DNA of 28,956 nucleotides from Bacillota bacterium. Lineage in GTDB: Bacteria > Bacillota > Clostridia > Acetivibrionales > DTU013. The position numbers and the translations under genes were made by a program. Within the stretch, counting starts at the first letter, position 1. The number at the start of each line of letters is the position of its first letter. The notes beneath the pieces were generated by a model, which did no database searches, was not told the origin of the DNA, and saw only the letters and a program-made list of their open reading frames with translations. The stretch spans positions 1 through 28,956 of the forward strand of contig JAEYRF010000144.1 in assembly GCA_023409615.1 (NCBI GenBank), written 5' to 3'. Below are positions 22,572-28,956 of the stretch, piece after piece.

Positions 22572-23591
22572 ATGAGAGAGCAGTTGAATAACATAAAACT
22601 GGAAGCAGAAAAAAAACTGGAGCAGGTCAAGTCTCTGGCTGATTTGGAAAATCTGCGTTTGCAGTTATTGGGCAAAAAAGGTGAATTGACGGCAGTTCTT
22701 AGAGGAATGGGTGCACTGTCACAGGAGGAGCGGCCAATCATAGGACAACTGGCTAACGATGTCAGGAGCTTTGTGGAAGGCAAGCTTGAGGAAGCAGTGA
22801 AAAGCCTGCAGAATAAAGAACGCGAGAATCAGCTGGTTAAAGAGACCATTGATGTAACCATTCCCGGGAAGAGGCGTTTTATTGGGAAAAAACACCCGCT
22901 TAGCATAGTAATCGATGAAATAAAGGATGTATTCATTTCTCTCGGTTATGAAATAGCTGAAGGTCCTGAGGTGGAACTGGATTATTACAATTTTGAAGCA
23001 CTGAACATACCTGCGGGGCACCCTGCCAGAGATGCACAGGATACATTTTATATAAATGACAAAATGCTGCTACGCAGCCAAACCTCGACTGTACAAATAA
23101 GGGTAATGGAACAGAAGAAGCCACCGATCAAGATCATCTGTCCTGGTAGAGTCTATCGGTCAGATGCGGTAGATGCGACACATTCGCCAGTCTTCAATCA
23201 GGTAGAAGGACTTGTGGTTGATCGCGGTGTGACAATGGGAGATCTGATCGGAACACTTCAGCTTTTTGCGAGGAGCCTCTTCGGTGAGAACACTAGTATT
23301 AGGCTCAGGCCTCATCATTTCCAGTTTACGGAGCCCAGTGCAGAGGTGGATGTAAGCTGTTGGGTCTGCGGTGGCAAGGGCTGCAGGATTTGTAAAAATG
23401 AAGGCTGGATCGAGATCCTTGGCGCTGGTATGGTACACCCGAAGGTCCTCGAAAATTGTGGAATCGACCCCAATGAGTACAGTGGCTTTGCCTTCGGACT
23501 AGGTGTTGAGAGAACTACTATGGGAAGGTTTGGCATCGATGACCTCAGGCATCTGTATGAAAACGATATGCGGTTCCTGAAACAGTTTTAG
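22572..23591 (+). CDS. pheS: Phenylalanyl-tRNA synthetase alpha subunit
   Basis: A 339-residue class II synthetase subunit, close to the usual bacterial length of about 340. It carries the catalytic core that activates phenylalanine in the alpha2beta2 enzyme. The start is ATG with AAAGGAGG upstream; an ATG at 22494 inside the repeat block is in frame but would add 26 unrelated residues. The N-terminal coiled coil is about 5-90 (EAEKKLEQVKSLADLENLR). Class II motifs are GHPARDAQDTFY with LLRSQTSTVQIRVM (motif 2 region) and FGLGVERTTMGRFGIDDLR (motif 3, with the conserved Arg). CWVCGGKGCRICKNEGW is a Cys-rich insert typical of many bacterial PheS. pheT follows 42 bp downstream, and expression is set by the T-box leader. 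Confidence 0.97.
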   Translation: MREQLNNIKLEAEKKLEQVKSLADLENLRLQLLGKKGELTAVLRGMGALSQEERPIIGQLANDVRSFVEGKLEEAVKSLQNKERENQLVKETIDVTIPGKRRFIGKKHPLSIVIDEIKDVFISLGYEIAEGPEVELDYYNFEALNIPAGHPARDAQDTFYINDKMLLRSQTSTVQIRVMEQKKPPIKIICPGRVYRSDAVDATHSPVFNQVEGLVVDRGVTMGDLIGTLQLFARSLFGENTSIRLRPHHFQFTEPSAEVDVSCWVCGGKGCRICKNEGWIEILGAGMVHPKVLENCGIDPNEYSGFAFGLGVERTTMGRFGIDDLRHLYENDMRFLKQF

Positions 23592-23633
23592 TATCTTTAA
23601 GCAAGCGCTATTGAATGAAGGGAGAAAATAAAG

Positions 23634-26024
23634 ATGAAATTACCATTAAAATGGCTGAAAGATTTTACTGATATAAAGGCTGACCCAAAGGAATTTGCCA
23701 ATGCACTCACACTATCGGGTTCGAAGGTAGAGGGCTTTGAAAAATTGGGAGATGAAATCGACAGGGTGGTAGTCGGAAAAATTCTTTCTGTGGAGAAGCA
23801 TCCTGATGCGGACAGACTCCAGGTAACACAGGTGGATGTAGGCGGTAAGACAATACAGATAGTAACAGGAGCAACAAATATTAAAGAGAATGACCTGATC
23901 CCTGTAGCCCTGGATGGCTCAAGCCTTCCGGGAGGAAAAAAAATTAAAAAGGGCAAGCTTCGCGGTGTGGAATCATGCGGTATGATGTGCTCCATATCCG
24001 AGTTAGGTGTGACGAAGGAAGAATTCCCTAATGCAGCGGAGGATGGCATATTTATTCTTGATGGCAATTGTGTTCCGGGTACTGATATTAAAGAGATATT
24101 AGGGCTTAACGACACGGTGGTGGAGTTCGAAATCACATCAAACAGGCCTGATTGCTTCAGTATACTGGGCTTGGCAAGAGAATCCGCCGCTACATTCGGA
24201 ACAGCTTTCAACAAGCCGATAATCCAGGTGAAGGAGCTTGGCGATTCAGTCGAGGGGCAGGCATCCGTTGAGATACAAGCACCGGATTTATGCTCCCGAT
24301 ATGCTGCCAGGATTATTAAAAATGTAAAAATCGAACCTTCGCCTGCATGGATGCAGGAGCGCCTTAAAGCAGCCGGAGTTAGGCCTATAAGCAATATCGT
24401 TGATATTACAAACTATGTCATGCTTGAATATGGCCAGCCCATGCATGCATTTGATCTTGAGAACCTAAAGGGGCGGAAAATCATTGTCAGAAGAGCGACG
24501 CAGGGAGAGAAAATGCAGACGCTGGATGGTCAAGACAGGGAACTGGATGACTCTATGCTGGTGATTGCGGATGCTCAGCGCGCTGTAGCTGTTGCAGGAG
24601 TCATGGGAGGAGCCAATAGTGAGATTACCGATGAAACAAAGACTATACTGTTTGAATCAGCAACCTTTAACGGTATTTCTGTCCGTTTAACCGCAAAGAA
24701 GCTTGGAATGCGGACAGAAGCCTCTGGACGTTTTGAAAAAGGACTGGATCCGGAAAATGTTCTGGATGCAGTAAACCGGGCTGTACAGCTTGTTGAAGAG
24801 CTTGGAGCGGGGACAGTATGTAAAGGAATCATTGACTGCTATCCCGTCAAGCTTGAGAAGAGGAGTATACCATTCAATCCCGGACATATTAATGCGCTGC
24901 TTGGCACAGATATCGATACGGAAGTGATGAAGAAGATATTTGCAAAACTGGAGATCGAGGTCAATGCTGATTCCAATTCAGTTACAGTACCAACCTTCAG
25001 ACCGGATCTTGAACGTGAAGCGGATCTGGCGGAGGAAGTGGCAAGATTTTATGATTATAATAATATTAAAGCAACGCTGTTAGAGGGAAAAGCGGCAACT
25101 GTAGGCGGAAGAACATATAAGCAGAAGATCGAGAAGATTATTGGCCAAACGATGCAGTCCTGTGGATTTTCAGAGATATATACCTACTCCTTCACCAGCC
25201 CGAAGGTGTTTGACAAAATCAACCTTCCCCAGGACAGTGACCTAAGAAATACAGTTGTGATAACTAACCCGTTAGGTGAAGATTACAGCATTATGAGGAC
25301 CACAACGCTGCCTGATATGTTAGGTGTACTTGCGACTAATTACAACAGGAGAGTTGAGGAGGCAAGATTCTTTGAGATGTCTCATGTGTACCTGGCAAAG
25401 AGTCTGCCACTGACAGAGCTGCCATGCGAAAAACAGGTACTTACACTTGGAATATACGGCGATAACGTTGATTTTTATGAATTATCAGGGGCGGTAGAGG
25501 AACTGATGTCTGTACTTGGTATTAAAAAGTTCAAACTCCAAGCGATTCATGACGATCCATCCTTCCATCCCGGAAGAACAGCAAGACTGATCATCAATGG
25601 CAAGGAGTGTGGTATTCTCGGAGAGGTTCATCCTGCTGTTTCGGAGAAATTTGATGCTGCACAGAGAAACTATGTCGGCATGATTGATATTGAGCCACTC
25701 ATAAAGGGTACTGAATTAAAGCCGGAGTATAAGCCTCTGCCAAAATTCCCTGCTGTGACCAGAGACATAGCGATGCTGGTGGATGATGAGGTTCCTGTAA
25801 ATCAGATAGAGAGCCAGATCGTTTCAAAGGCAGGAGCGATTCTTGAAGAAGTCAAGCTGTTTGACGTATACAAGGGAAAACAGGTACCGGACGGAAAGAA
25901 GAGTGTTGCTTATTCCATTCTTTTCAGAGCCGCGGATCGGACACTGACCGACGAAGAGGTCGGCAAGGCAATGGCGAATATAGTTAAAGCATTGTCAGAG
26001 AAGCTCGGGGCGCAGCTGAGATAG
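23634..26024 (+). CDS. pheT: Phenylalanyl-tRNA synthetase beta subunit
   Basis: A 796-residue subunit, normal for the family. Domains in order: N-terminal helix; EMAP-type tRNA-binding domain at about 40-150 (VVVGKILSVEKHPDADRLQ; QIVTGATNI); B1/B3-B4 editing domains at about 160-400 (EITSNRPDCFSILGLARE; SNIVDITNYVMLEYGQPMH; KLGMRTEASGRFEKGLDP), which hydrolyse Tyr-tRNA(Phe); B5 DNA-binding-like domain at about 405-480; class II-like core at about 490-680; and the C-terminal anticodon-binding FDX-ACB domain at about 700-796 (KFPAVTRDIAMLVDDEVPV). It partners with PheS from the same transcript. The last codons CTG AGA TAG are the first unit of a 9-bp tandem repeat that continues past the stop. 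Confidence 0.97.
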   Translation: MKLPLKWLKDFTDIKADPKEFANALTLSGSKVEGFEKLGDEIDRVVVGKILSVEKHPDADRLQVTQVDVGGKTIQIVTGATNIKENDLIPVALDGSSLPGGKKIKKGKLRGVESCGMMCSISELGVTKEEFPNAAEDGIFILDGNCVPGTDIKEILGLNDTVVEFEITSNRPDCFSILGLARESAATFGTAFNKPIIQVKELGDSVEGQASVEIQAPDLCSRYAARIIKNVKIEPSPAWMQERLKAAGVRPISNIVDITNYVMLEYGQPMHAFDLENLKGRKIIVRRATQGEKMQTLDGQDRELDDSMLVIADAQRAVAVAGVMGGANSEITDETKTILFESATFNGISVRLTAKKLGMRTEASGRFEKGLDPENVLDAVNRAVQLVEELGAGTVCKGIIDCYPVKLEKRSIPFNPGHINALLGTDIDTEVMKKIFAKLEIEVNADSNSVTVPTFRPDLEREADLAEEVARFYDYNNIKATLLEGKAATVGGRTYKQKIEKIIGQTMQSCGFSEIYTYSFTSPKVFDKINLPQDSDLRNTVVITNPLGEDYSIMRTTTLPDMLGVLATNYNRRVEEARFFEMSHVYLAKSLPLTELPCEKQVLTLGIYGDNVDFYELSGAVEELMSVLGIKKFKLQAIHDDPSFHPGRTARLIINGKECGILGEVHPAVSEKFDAAQRNYVGMIDIEPLIKGTELKPEYKPLPKFPAVTRDIAMLVDDEVPVNQIESQIVSKAGAILEEVKLFDVYKGKQVPDGKKSVAYSILFRAADRTLTDEEVGKAMANIVKALSEKLGAQLR

Positions 26025-26069
26025 CTGAGTTAGTTGATATAGCTGAGATAGTTGAGATAACTGAGATAG
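26016..26069 (+). repeat. Six tandem 9-bp units spanning the pheT stop
   Basis: Units CTGAGATAG, CTGAGTTAG, TTGATATAG, CTGAGATAG, TTGAGATAA and CTGAGATAG run without gaps. Because the unit is nine bases, every copy keeps the pheT frame and ends in a stop codon (TAG or TAA), giving six in-frame stops. This looks like slippage expansion of the last codons of pheT. Confidence 0.9.
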
Positions 26070-26079
26070 TCTTAACATA

Positions 26080-26110
26080 AAAAAGTTCGGTGCCTGGCAC
26101 CGAACTTTTT
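26080..26110. terminator. Bidirectional terminator between pheT and the SASP gene
   Basis: A perfect 14-bp stem (AAAAAGTTCGGTGC, CTG loop, GCACCGAACTTTTT) with an A-run on one side and a T-run on the other. It can end transcription of pheST on the plus strand and of the convergent SASP gene on the minus strand. Confidence 0.92.
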
Positions 26111-26127
26111 ATGATGTGGAAGCAGAA

Positions 26128-26349
26128 TTATTTCATTTGCTGCTCGGCGTATGCAATCATTTTCTTTACCATCTGTCCGCCTATAGGTCCGCCTTCATGC
26201 CCGTTTTGTGCGGCGGTCAGGTCTCCCTTGTAATGATCGTTGTTTTCCTTGGTAAACTGTTCTAGCCCAATTTCCTTTGCACATTCCATCTTAAATCTGT
26301 TCAATGCTTCTCTTTTATCCGCAATAAGTGGCGTTTTTGGCCTTGACAT
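26128..26349 (-). CDS. Alpha/beta-type small acid-soluble spore protein
   Basis: A 73-residue protein of typical SASP size. The C-terminal half has the family pattern GHEGGPIGGQMVKKMIAYAE, matching the conserved G-x-x-GG-x-MVK-x-MI motif of alpha/beta-type SASPs. The first half (ALNRFKMECAKEIGLEQF) corresponds to the first DNA-binding helix and the region normally cleaved by the germination protease GPR. These proteins coat spore DNA in an A-like form and protect it from UV and heat. The ribosome binding site AGAGGTGAT lies just before the ATG. A SigG promoter is expected, but I could not find a clear GnATR...CATnnTA pair. The first helix departs from the usual ELA-type sequence, so this may be an SspF-like variant. 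Confidence 0.88.
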   Translation of the reverse strand: MSRPKTPLIADKREALNRFKMECAKEIGLEQFTKENNDHYKGDLTAAQNGHEGGPIGGQMVKKMIAYAEQQMK

Positions 26350-26433
26350 GGAATCACCTCTTTCTATTTTATTTTTTACTCGTTGTTATTTTTTACGGAT
26401 TCACAAATAATACACTGTAAGATGTTGAATTTA

Positions 26434-26462
26434 TTGATTAAAATTTAACAATTTGCTATAAT
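26434..26462 (+). promoter_or_regulatory. Promoter of pgi
   Basis: TTGATT (26434-26439), 17 bp, TATAAT (26457-26462), about 50 bp upstream of the pgi ATG. It diverges from the SASP gene. Confidence 0.7.
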
Positions 26463-26513
26463 AACCCTAATAATACTGAGATAAAGATTTGACTTAATAC
26501 AGGAGGCTCATAT

Positions 26514-27866
26514 ATGAAAGAAATCGGACTGGACTATTCCAACGCATTATCCTTTATCAATGAATCTGAGATATCCAATTTCACCCCATTTATAACAATA
26601 GCCCATGAAATGCTTCACAATAAATCTGGTGCAGGAAGCGACTATCTTGGCTGGATCGATCTGCCAAAGGCTTATGACAAGGCTGAATTTGCCAGGATCA
26701 AGGCGGCTGCCGAAAAAATAAAGGCAGACTCCGATGTACTTGTTGTAATCGGGATCGGGGGTTCATATCTTGGAGCCAGAGCTGCCATAGAAGCACTCTC
26801 GCACTCTTTTTACAACCTGCTGCCGAAGGCTGACAGAGGCACACCGGAAATTTATTTCGTAGGCAACAGTATTAGCTCCACCTATATTATAGAGCTGTTT
26901 GAACTTTTAAAGGACAAGGACATATCTGTAAATGTCATCTCAAAATCAGGCACAACGACAGAGCCTGCCCTTGCATTTAGGGTATTCAGAGATTACATGG
27001 AGAAAAAATACGGCAAAGCTGAAGCATCAAAGAGGATTTATGCCACGACAGATAAGGCCAGAGGAGCACTCAAGAAGCTTGCGGATGAGGAAAAATATGA
27101 GAGCTTTGTCATTCCCGATGATGTGGGCGGAAGATATTCCGTATTGACGCCAGTTGGACTACTGCCAATCGCCGTGTCAGGGATCGATATCGATGAAATG
27201 ATGAAGGGTGCCGCCGATGCACAAGACCTTTACAGCAATCCTTCTGCAGCAACTAACGAGTGTTACAAATACGCAGCTGTAAGAAATGCACTTTACAGAA
27301 AGGGCAAAACTACCGAGATCATGGTCAATTACGAGCCCTCTATGCATTTCTTCACAGAGTGGTGGAAACAGCTCTATGGAGAGAGCGAAGGTAAGGATCA
27401 GAAGGGCATTTTCCCTGCAGGTGTTGACTTCACTACTGATCTTCACTCCATGGGACAGTATATACAGGATGGCCTTCGCAATATTTTTGAGACTGTGCTT
27501 AATGTAGAGCAGCCGAGGAAGAACACGATTATTAAAGAGGAGAAGGATAACCTGGATGGTCTCAATTTCCTGGCAGGCAAAGATATCGACTTTGTGAATA
27601 AAAAGGCAATGCAGGGGACAATACTTGCACATACCGATGGCGGAGTGCCGAATCTTGTGGTCAGCATTCCGGAAATGAACAGCTACTGGTTTGGAAACGT
27701 TGTCTACTTCTTCGAAAAAGCCTGCGGGATCAGCGGATACCTGATGGGTGTCAATCCTTTCGATCAGCCGGGCGTGGAAGCATATAAAAAGAACATGTTT
27801 GCGCTTCTCGGAAAACCAGGATATGAAGAGGAGAAGACAAGGTTGGAGAAAAGACTGAATAAATGA
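26514..27866 (+). CDS. pgi: Glucose-6-phosphate isomerase
   Basis: A 450-residue enzyme of the Firmicute-type PGI length (about 450) that interconverts glucose-6-phosphate and fructose-6-phosphate. AGGAGG sits before the ATG. Family motifs are VVIGIGGSYLGARAA (phosphate-binding SIS fold), VISKSGTTTEPALAFR (second SIS motif, SGTT loop), GGRYSVLTPVGLLP (PGI signature 1 region) and QLYGESEGKDQKGIFP with the conserved Glu and Lys near the active site. It links galactose-derived glucose phosphate to glycolysis. It has its own promoter and terminator and is therefore monocistronic. Confidence 0.97.
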   Translation: MKEIGLDYSNALSFINESEISNFTPFITIAHEMLHNKSGAGSDYLGWIDLPKAYDKAEFARIKAAAEKIKADSDVLVVIGIGGSYLGARAAIEALSHSFYNLLPKADRGTPEIYFVGNSISSTYIIELFELLKDKDISVNVISKSGTTTEPALAFRVFRDYMEKKYGKAEASKRIYATTDKARGALKKLADEEKYESFVIPDDVGGRYSVLTPVGLLPIAVSGIDIDEMMKGAADAQDLYSNPSAATNECYKYAAVRNALYRKGKTTEIMVNYEPSMHFFTEWWKQLYGESEGKDQKGIFPAGVDFTTDLHSMGQYIQDGLRNIFETVLNVEQPRKNTIIKEEKDNLDGLNFLAGKDIDFVNKKAMQGTILAHTDGGVPNLVVSIPEMNSYWFGNVVYFFEKACGISGYLMGVNPFDQPGVEAYKKNMFALLGKPGYEEEKTRLEKRLNK

Positions 27867-27875
27867 TAATGCGAA

Positions 27876-27909
27876 GGGTGCCGATACTGCTGAACGGCAC
27901 TCTTTTTTT
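27876..27909 (+). terminator. Intrinsic terminator of pgi
   Basis: GGGTGCCG (27876-27883) pairs with CGGCACTC (27895-27902) over 8 bp with one G-U, followed by seven Ts. It begins 10 bp after the pgi stop. Confidence 0.88.
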
Positions 27910-27943
27910 GCCATTTGAGAAGTATTTCAAGCGCTCATTGAAA

Positions 27944-28744
27944 TTATGGAATAGTGCAGATAAGGATTTCGGGACGGGACATAAAACGCAGCGGCACAAC
28001 TCCGTTGCCGGTGCCTCTGTTTATATAGACTTTGATATCATTGATCCGTTTCAGTCCTCTTTTTATGCCCATTTTACAGAGTTGATCATCTCTCAGAAGT
28101 AAAAATTCAATGTTGAAGGGCATCCATATCTGACCACCGTGAAAATGGCCTGCAAACATATAGTCAACTATTTTCCCCGGTATGCTCAATGCTAAATCAG
28201 GGTTGTGTGTTATTGCGATCTTGGTAGCTCCTGGAATACAACCGATCATTGCCTTTTCGATATCCGGATTACCGCGTCGCAGGTCATCAATCCCAATGAG
28301 GTTGTATTTTTTGCCGGATTTTTCGACAATCACTGTTTCATTTCTTAAAACCTCCACATGAAGTGCTTTTATTTCAGAAATAAAATTTGTCAGGCCGGTA
28401 GTGTTACCACCGAAGGCTCTAATATCGTGATTTCCCAGACACAGGATAGTCCTGTAACCCTTACTTATAATGCCAAGATATTTCAAAAAATCCATGGCAT
28501 GCATAGGTGTGTTGATGTAATCGCCAGTAATCAGAATAATATCTGGATTCTCAGCCATGACTTCCTTTCTGATCCTTTGTGCGGACACACCTGTCATATA
28601 GACATGCAGATCTGTGAGGTGCAGAATTCGCAGGCCCGCTCCGTTGCGCGAAAAATTCAGCCGCTCAACTTTCAGCCAGGTGGTTTCAAATCTCATATAT
28701 ACATATACCAATATAATAAAAACCAAAATATATACAACGACCAT
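27944..28744 (-). CDS. Membrane-anchored metallophosphoesterase (YkuE/YaeI-like)
   Basis: A 266-residue calcineurin-like phosphoesterase. Residues 2-18 form an N-terminal membrane anchor (VVVYILVFIILVYVYM). Metal and catalytic motifs are complete: LTDLHV (D45, H47), TGDY (D75), LGNHD (N105, H106), AITHNP (H180) and AGHFHGGQ (H200, H202). This set is typical of the YkuE/YaeI group linked to lipid A or UDP-sugar-lipid hydrolysis in other bacteria; in a Gram-positive the lipid or nucleotide substrate is not known. CAGGAG lies 8 bp before the ATG. It is convergent with pgi, 77 bp apart. Confidence 0.9.
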   Translation of the reverse strand: MVVVYILVFIILVYVYMRFETTWLKVERLNFSRNGAGLRILHLTDLHVYMTGVSAQRIRKEVMAENPDIILITGDYINTPMHAMDFLKYLGIISKGYRTILCLGNHDIRAFGGNTTGLTNFISEIKALHVEVLRNETVIVEKSGKKYNLIGIDDLRRGNPDIEKAMIGCIPGATKIAITHNPDLALSIPGKIVDYMFAGHFHGGQIWMPFNIEFLLLRDDQLCKMGIKRGLKRINDIKVYINRGTGNGVVPLRFMSRPEILICTIP

Positions 28745-28956
28745 GATGATTTACTCCTGCGGATAATATAACTAATATATCAATTGCCTGCAATTAGGGC
28801 AACGGTAAATTTATAATCTGCGTAATCTACCTCAATTGAAAAAGTAAATTCCACCCCTCCTTCGGGATTAGCGGAAGTTACTTTTGCAAATCAACGGAAA
28901 TAAGGAACATGGAAGTTACTTTTGCAAACATATCTTTCGTGTCAATTTTCACCACA
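28745..28956. other. Right-edge non-coding region with possible insertion-sequence end
   Basis: The stretch holds the 18-bp perfect direct repeat GGAAGTTACTTTTGCAAA at 28873-28890 and 28911-28928 (period 38). A 36-codon minus-strand open stretch at 28780-28890 (ending FTVALIAGN, no start codon with a spaced ribosome binding site) lies next to it. Read from the edge on the minus strand, TGTGGTGAAAATTGACA could be a terminal repeat starting with TG. Repeated short motifs near an end are typical of IS21-family elements, but no transposase is inside the window. Confidence 0.35.

Noticed and set aside
23597..24394. 265-codon minus-strand open frame opposite the start of pheT
   Set aside because: It is a shadow of pheT coding sequence and shows no start signal or recognisable domain.
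26016..26069. CRISPR-like or regulatory repeat array after pheT
   Set aside because: The units are 9 bp with no spacers; tandem slippage explains the pattern.
27177..27914. 245-codon minus-strand open frame opposite pgi
   Set aside because: It lies fully antisense to a well-supported glucose-6-phosphate isomerase and covers its terminator; no protein family features.
1..28956. tRNA, rRNA, CRISPR array, prophage or a complete defence system
   Set aside because: Reading through the spacers and coding regions gave no cloverleaf, rRNA-like sequence, spaced repeats, integrase, transposase or known defence-gene motif.

Overview
The window reads as chromosomal DNA from an anaerobic, endospore-forming Firmicute of the class Clostridia. 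The evidence is an alpha/beta-type small acid-soluble spore protein, strong AGGAGG ribosome binding sites with some TTG starts, a phenylalanyl T-box leader, Clostridium-type sugar genes (GH4 galactosidase, galT/galK, araB, AraR) and AT-rich spacers. No rRNA, tRNA, CRISPR array, phage module or complete insertion sequence is visible.

Layout. (1) Bases 1-3362: two genes for large, apparently extracytoplasmic proteins. One has WG-like repeats and a ricin-like C-terminus and is cut by the window edge. The other is a secreted HExxH metallopeptidase-like protein with Ig-like and copper-amine-oxidase-N-like stalk domains. By eye their codon use is more GC-rich than the genes that follow. (2) 3747-6563: a membrane sensor with PAS, degenerate GGDEF and intact EAL domains, probably a c-di-GMP phosphodiesterase. 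(3) 6716-8041: a GH4 (MelA-like) alpha-galactosidase, followed by the decayed tail of an FMN-binding-domain gene on the minus strand. (4) 8357-10772: a two-component pair, a 7TM-PAS histidine kinase and a NarL-type regulator. (5) 11177-13438: galT and galK. (6) 13955-16541: an RNA-methyltransferase-like protein, an RluA-type pseudouridine synthase and a multipass membrane protein, separated by spacers rich in palindromes and short repeats. (7) 16707-21944: an arabinose-related block with araB, an MFS transporter, and on the minus strand a membrane TPR protein overlapping an AraR-type repressor. (8) 22030-26110: a T-box-controlled pheS-pheT operon ending in a bidirectional terminator. (9) 26128-28744: an SASP gene (minus), pgi (plus) and a membrane-anchored metallophosphoesterase (minus). 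The last 90 bases hold an 18-bp direct repeat that could be the end of an insertion sequence lying outside the window.

How the genes fit together. The sugar genes suggest use of galactose- and arabinose-containing plant oligosaccharides. GH4 would release galactose, GalK and GalT feed it into the Leloir pathway, AraB phosphorylates ribulose under probable AraR control, the MFS protein is a candidate importer, and Pgi connects to glycolysis. galE, araA and araD are not in the window, so the pathways must be completed elsewhere. The two-component system and the EAL protein share the same style of 7TM input module and flank the galactosidase, but the sequence does not prove a functional link.

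I do not see a clearly new multi-gene system. The most unusual items are the repeat-driven structures: a 41-bp perfect tandem duplication between the T-box terminator and pheS, an inverted repeat that forms the 3' end of the rluA-like gene, a 9-bp repeat that repeats the pheT stop codon six times in frame, and a perfect palindrome between the -35 and -10 of the transporter promoter. Also of note are the sensor with an extra membrane block and a dead GGDEF domain, and the secreted pair at the left edge.
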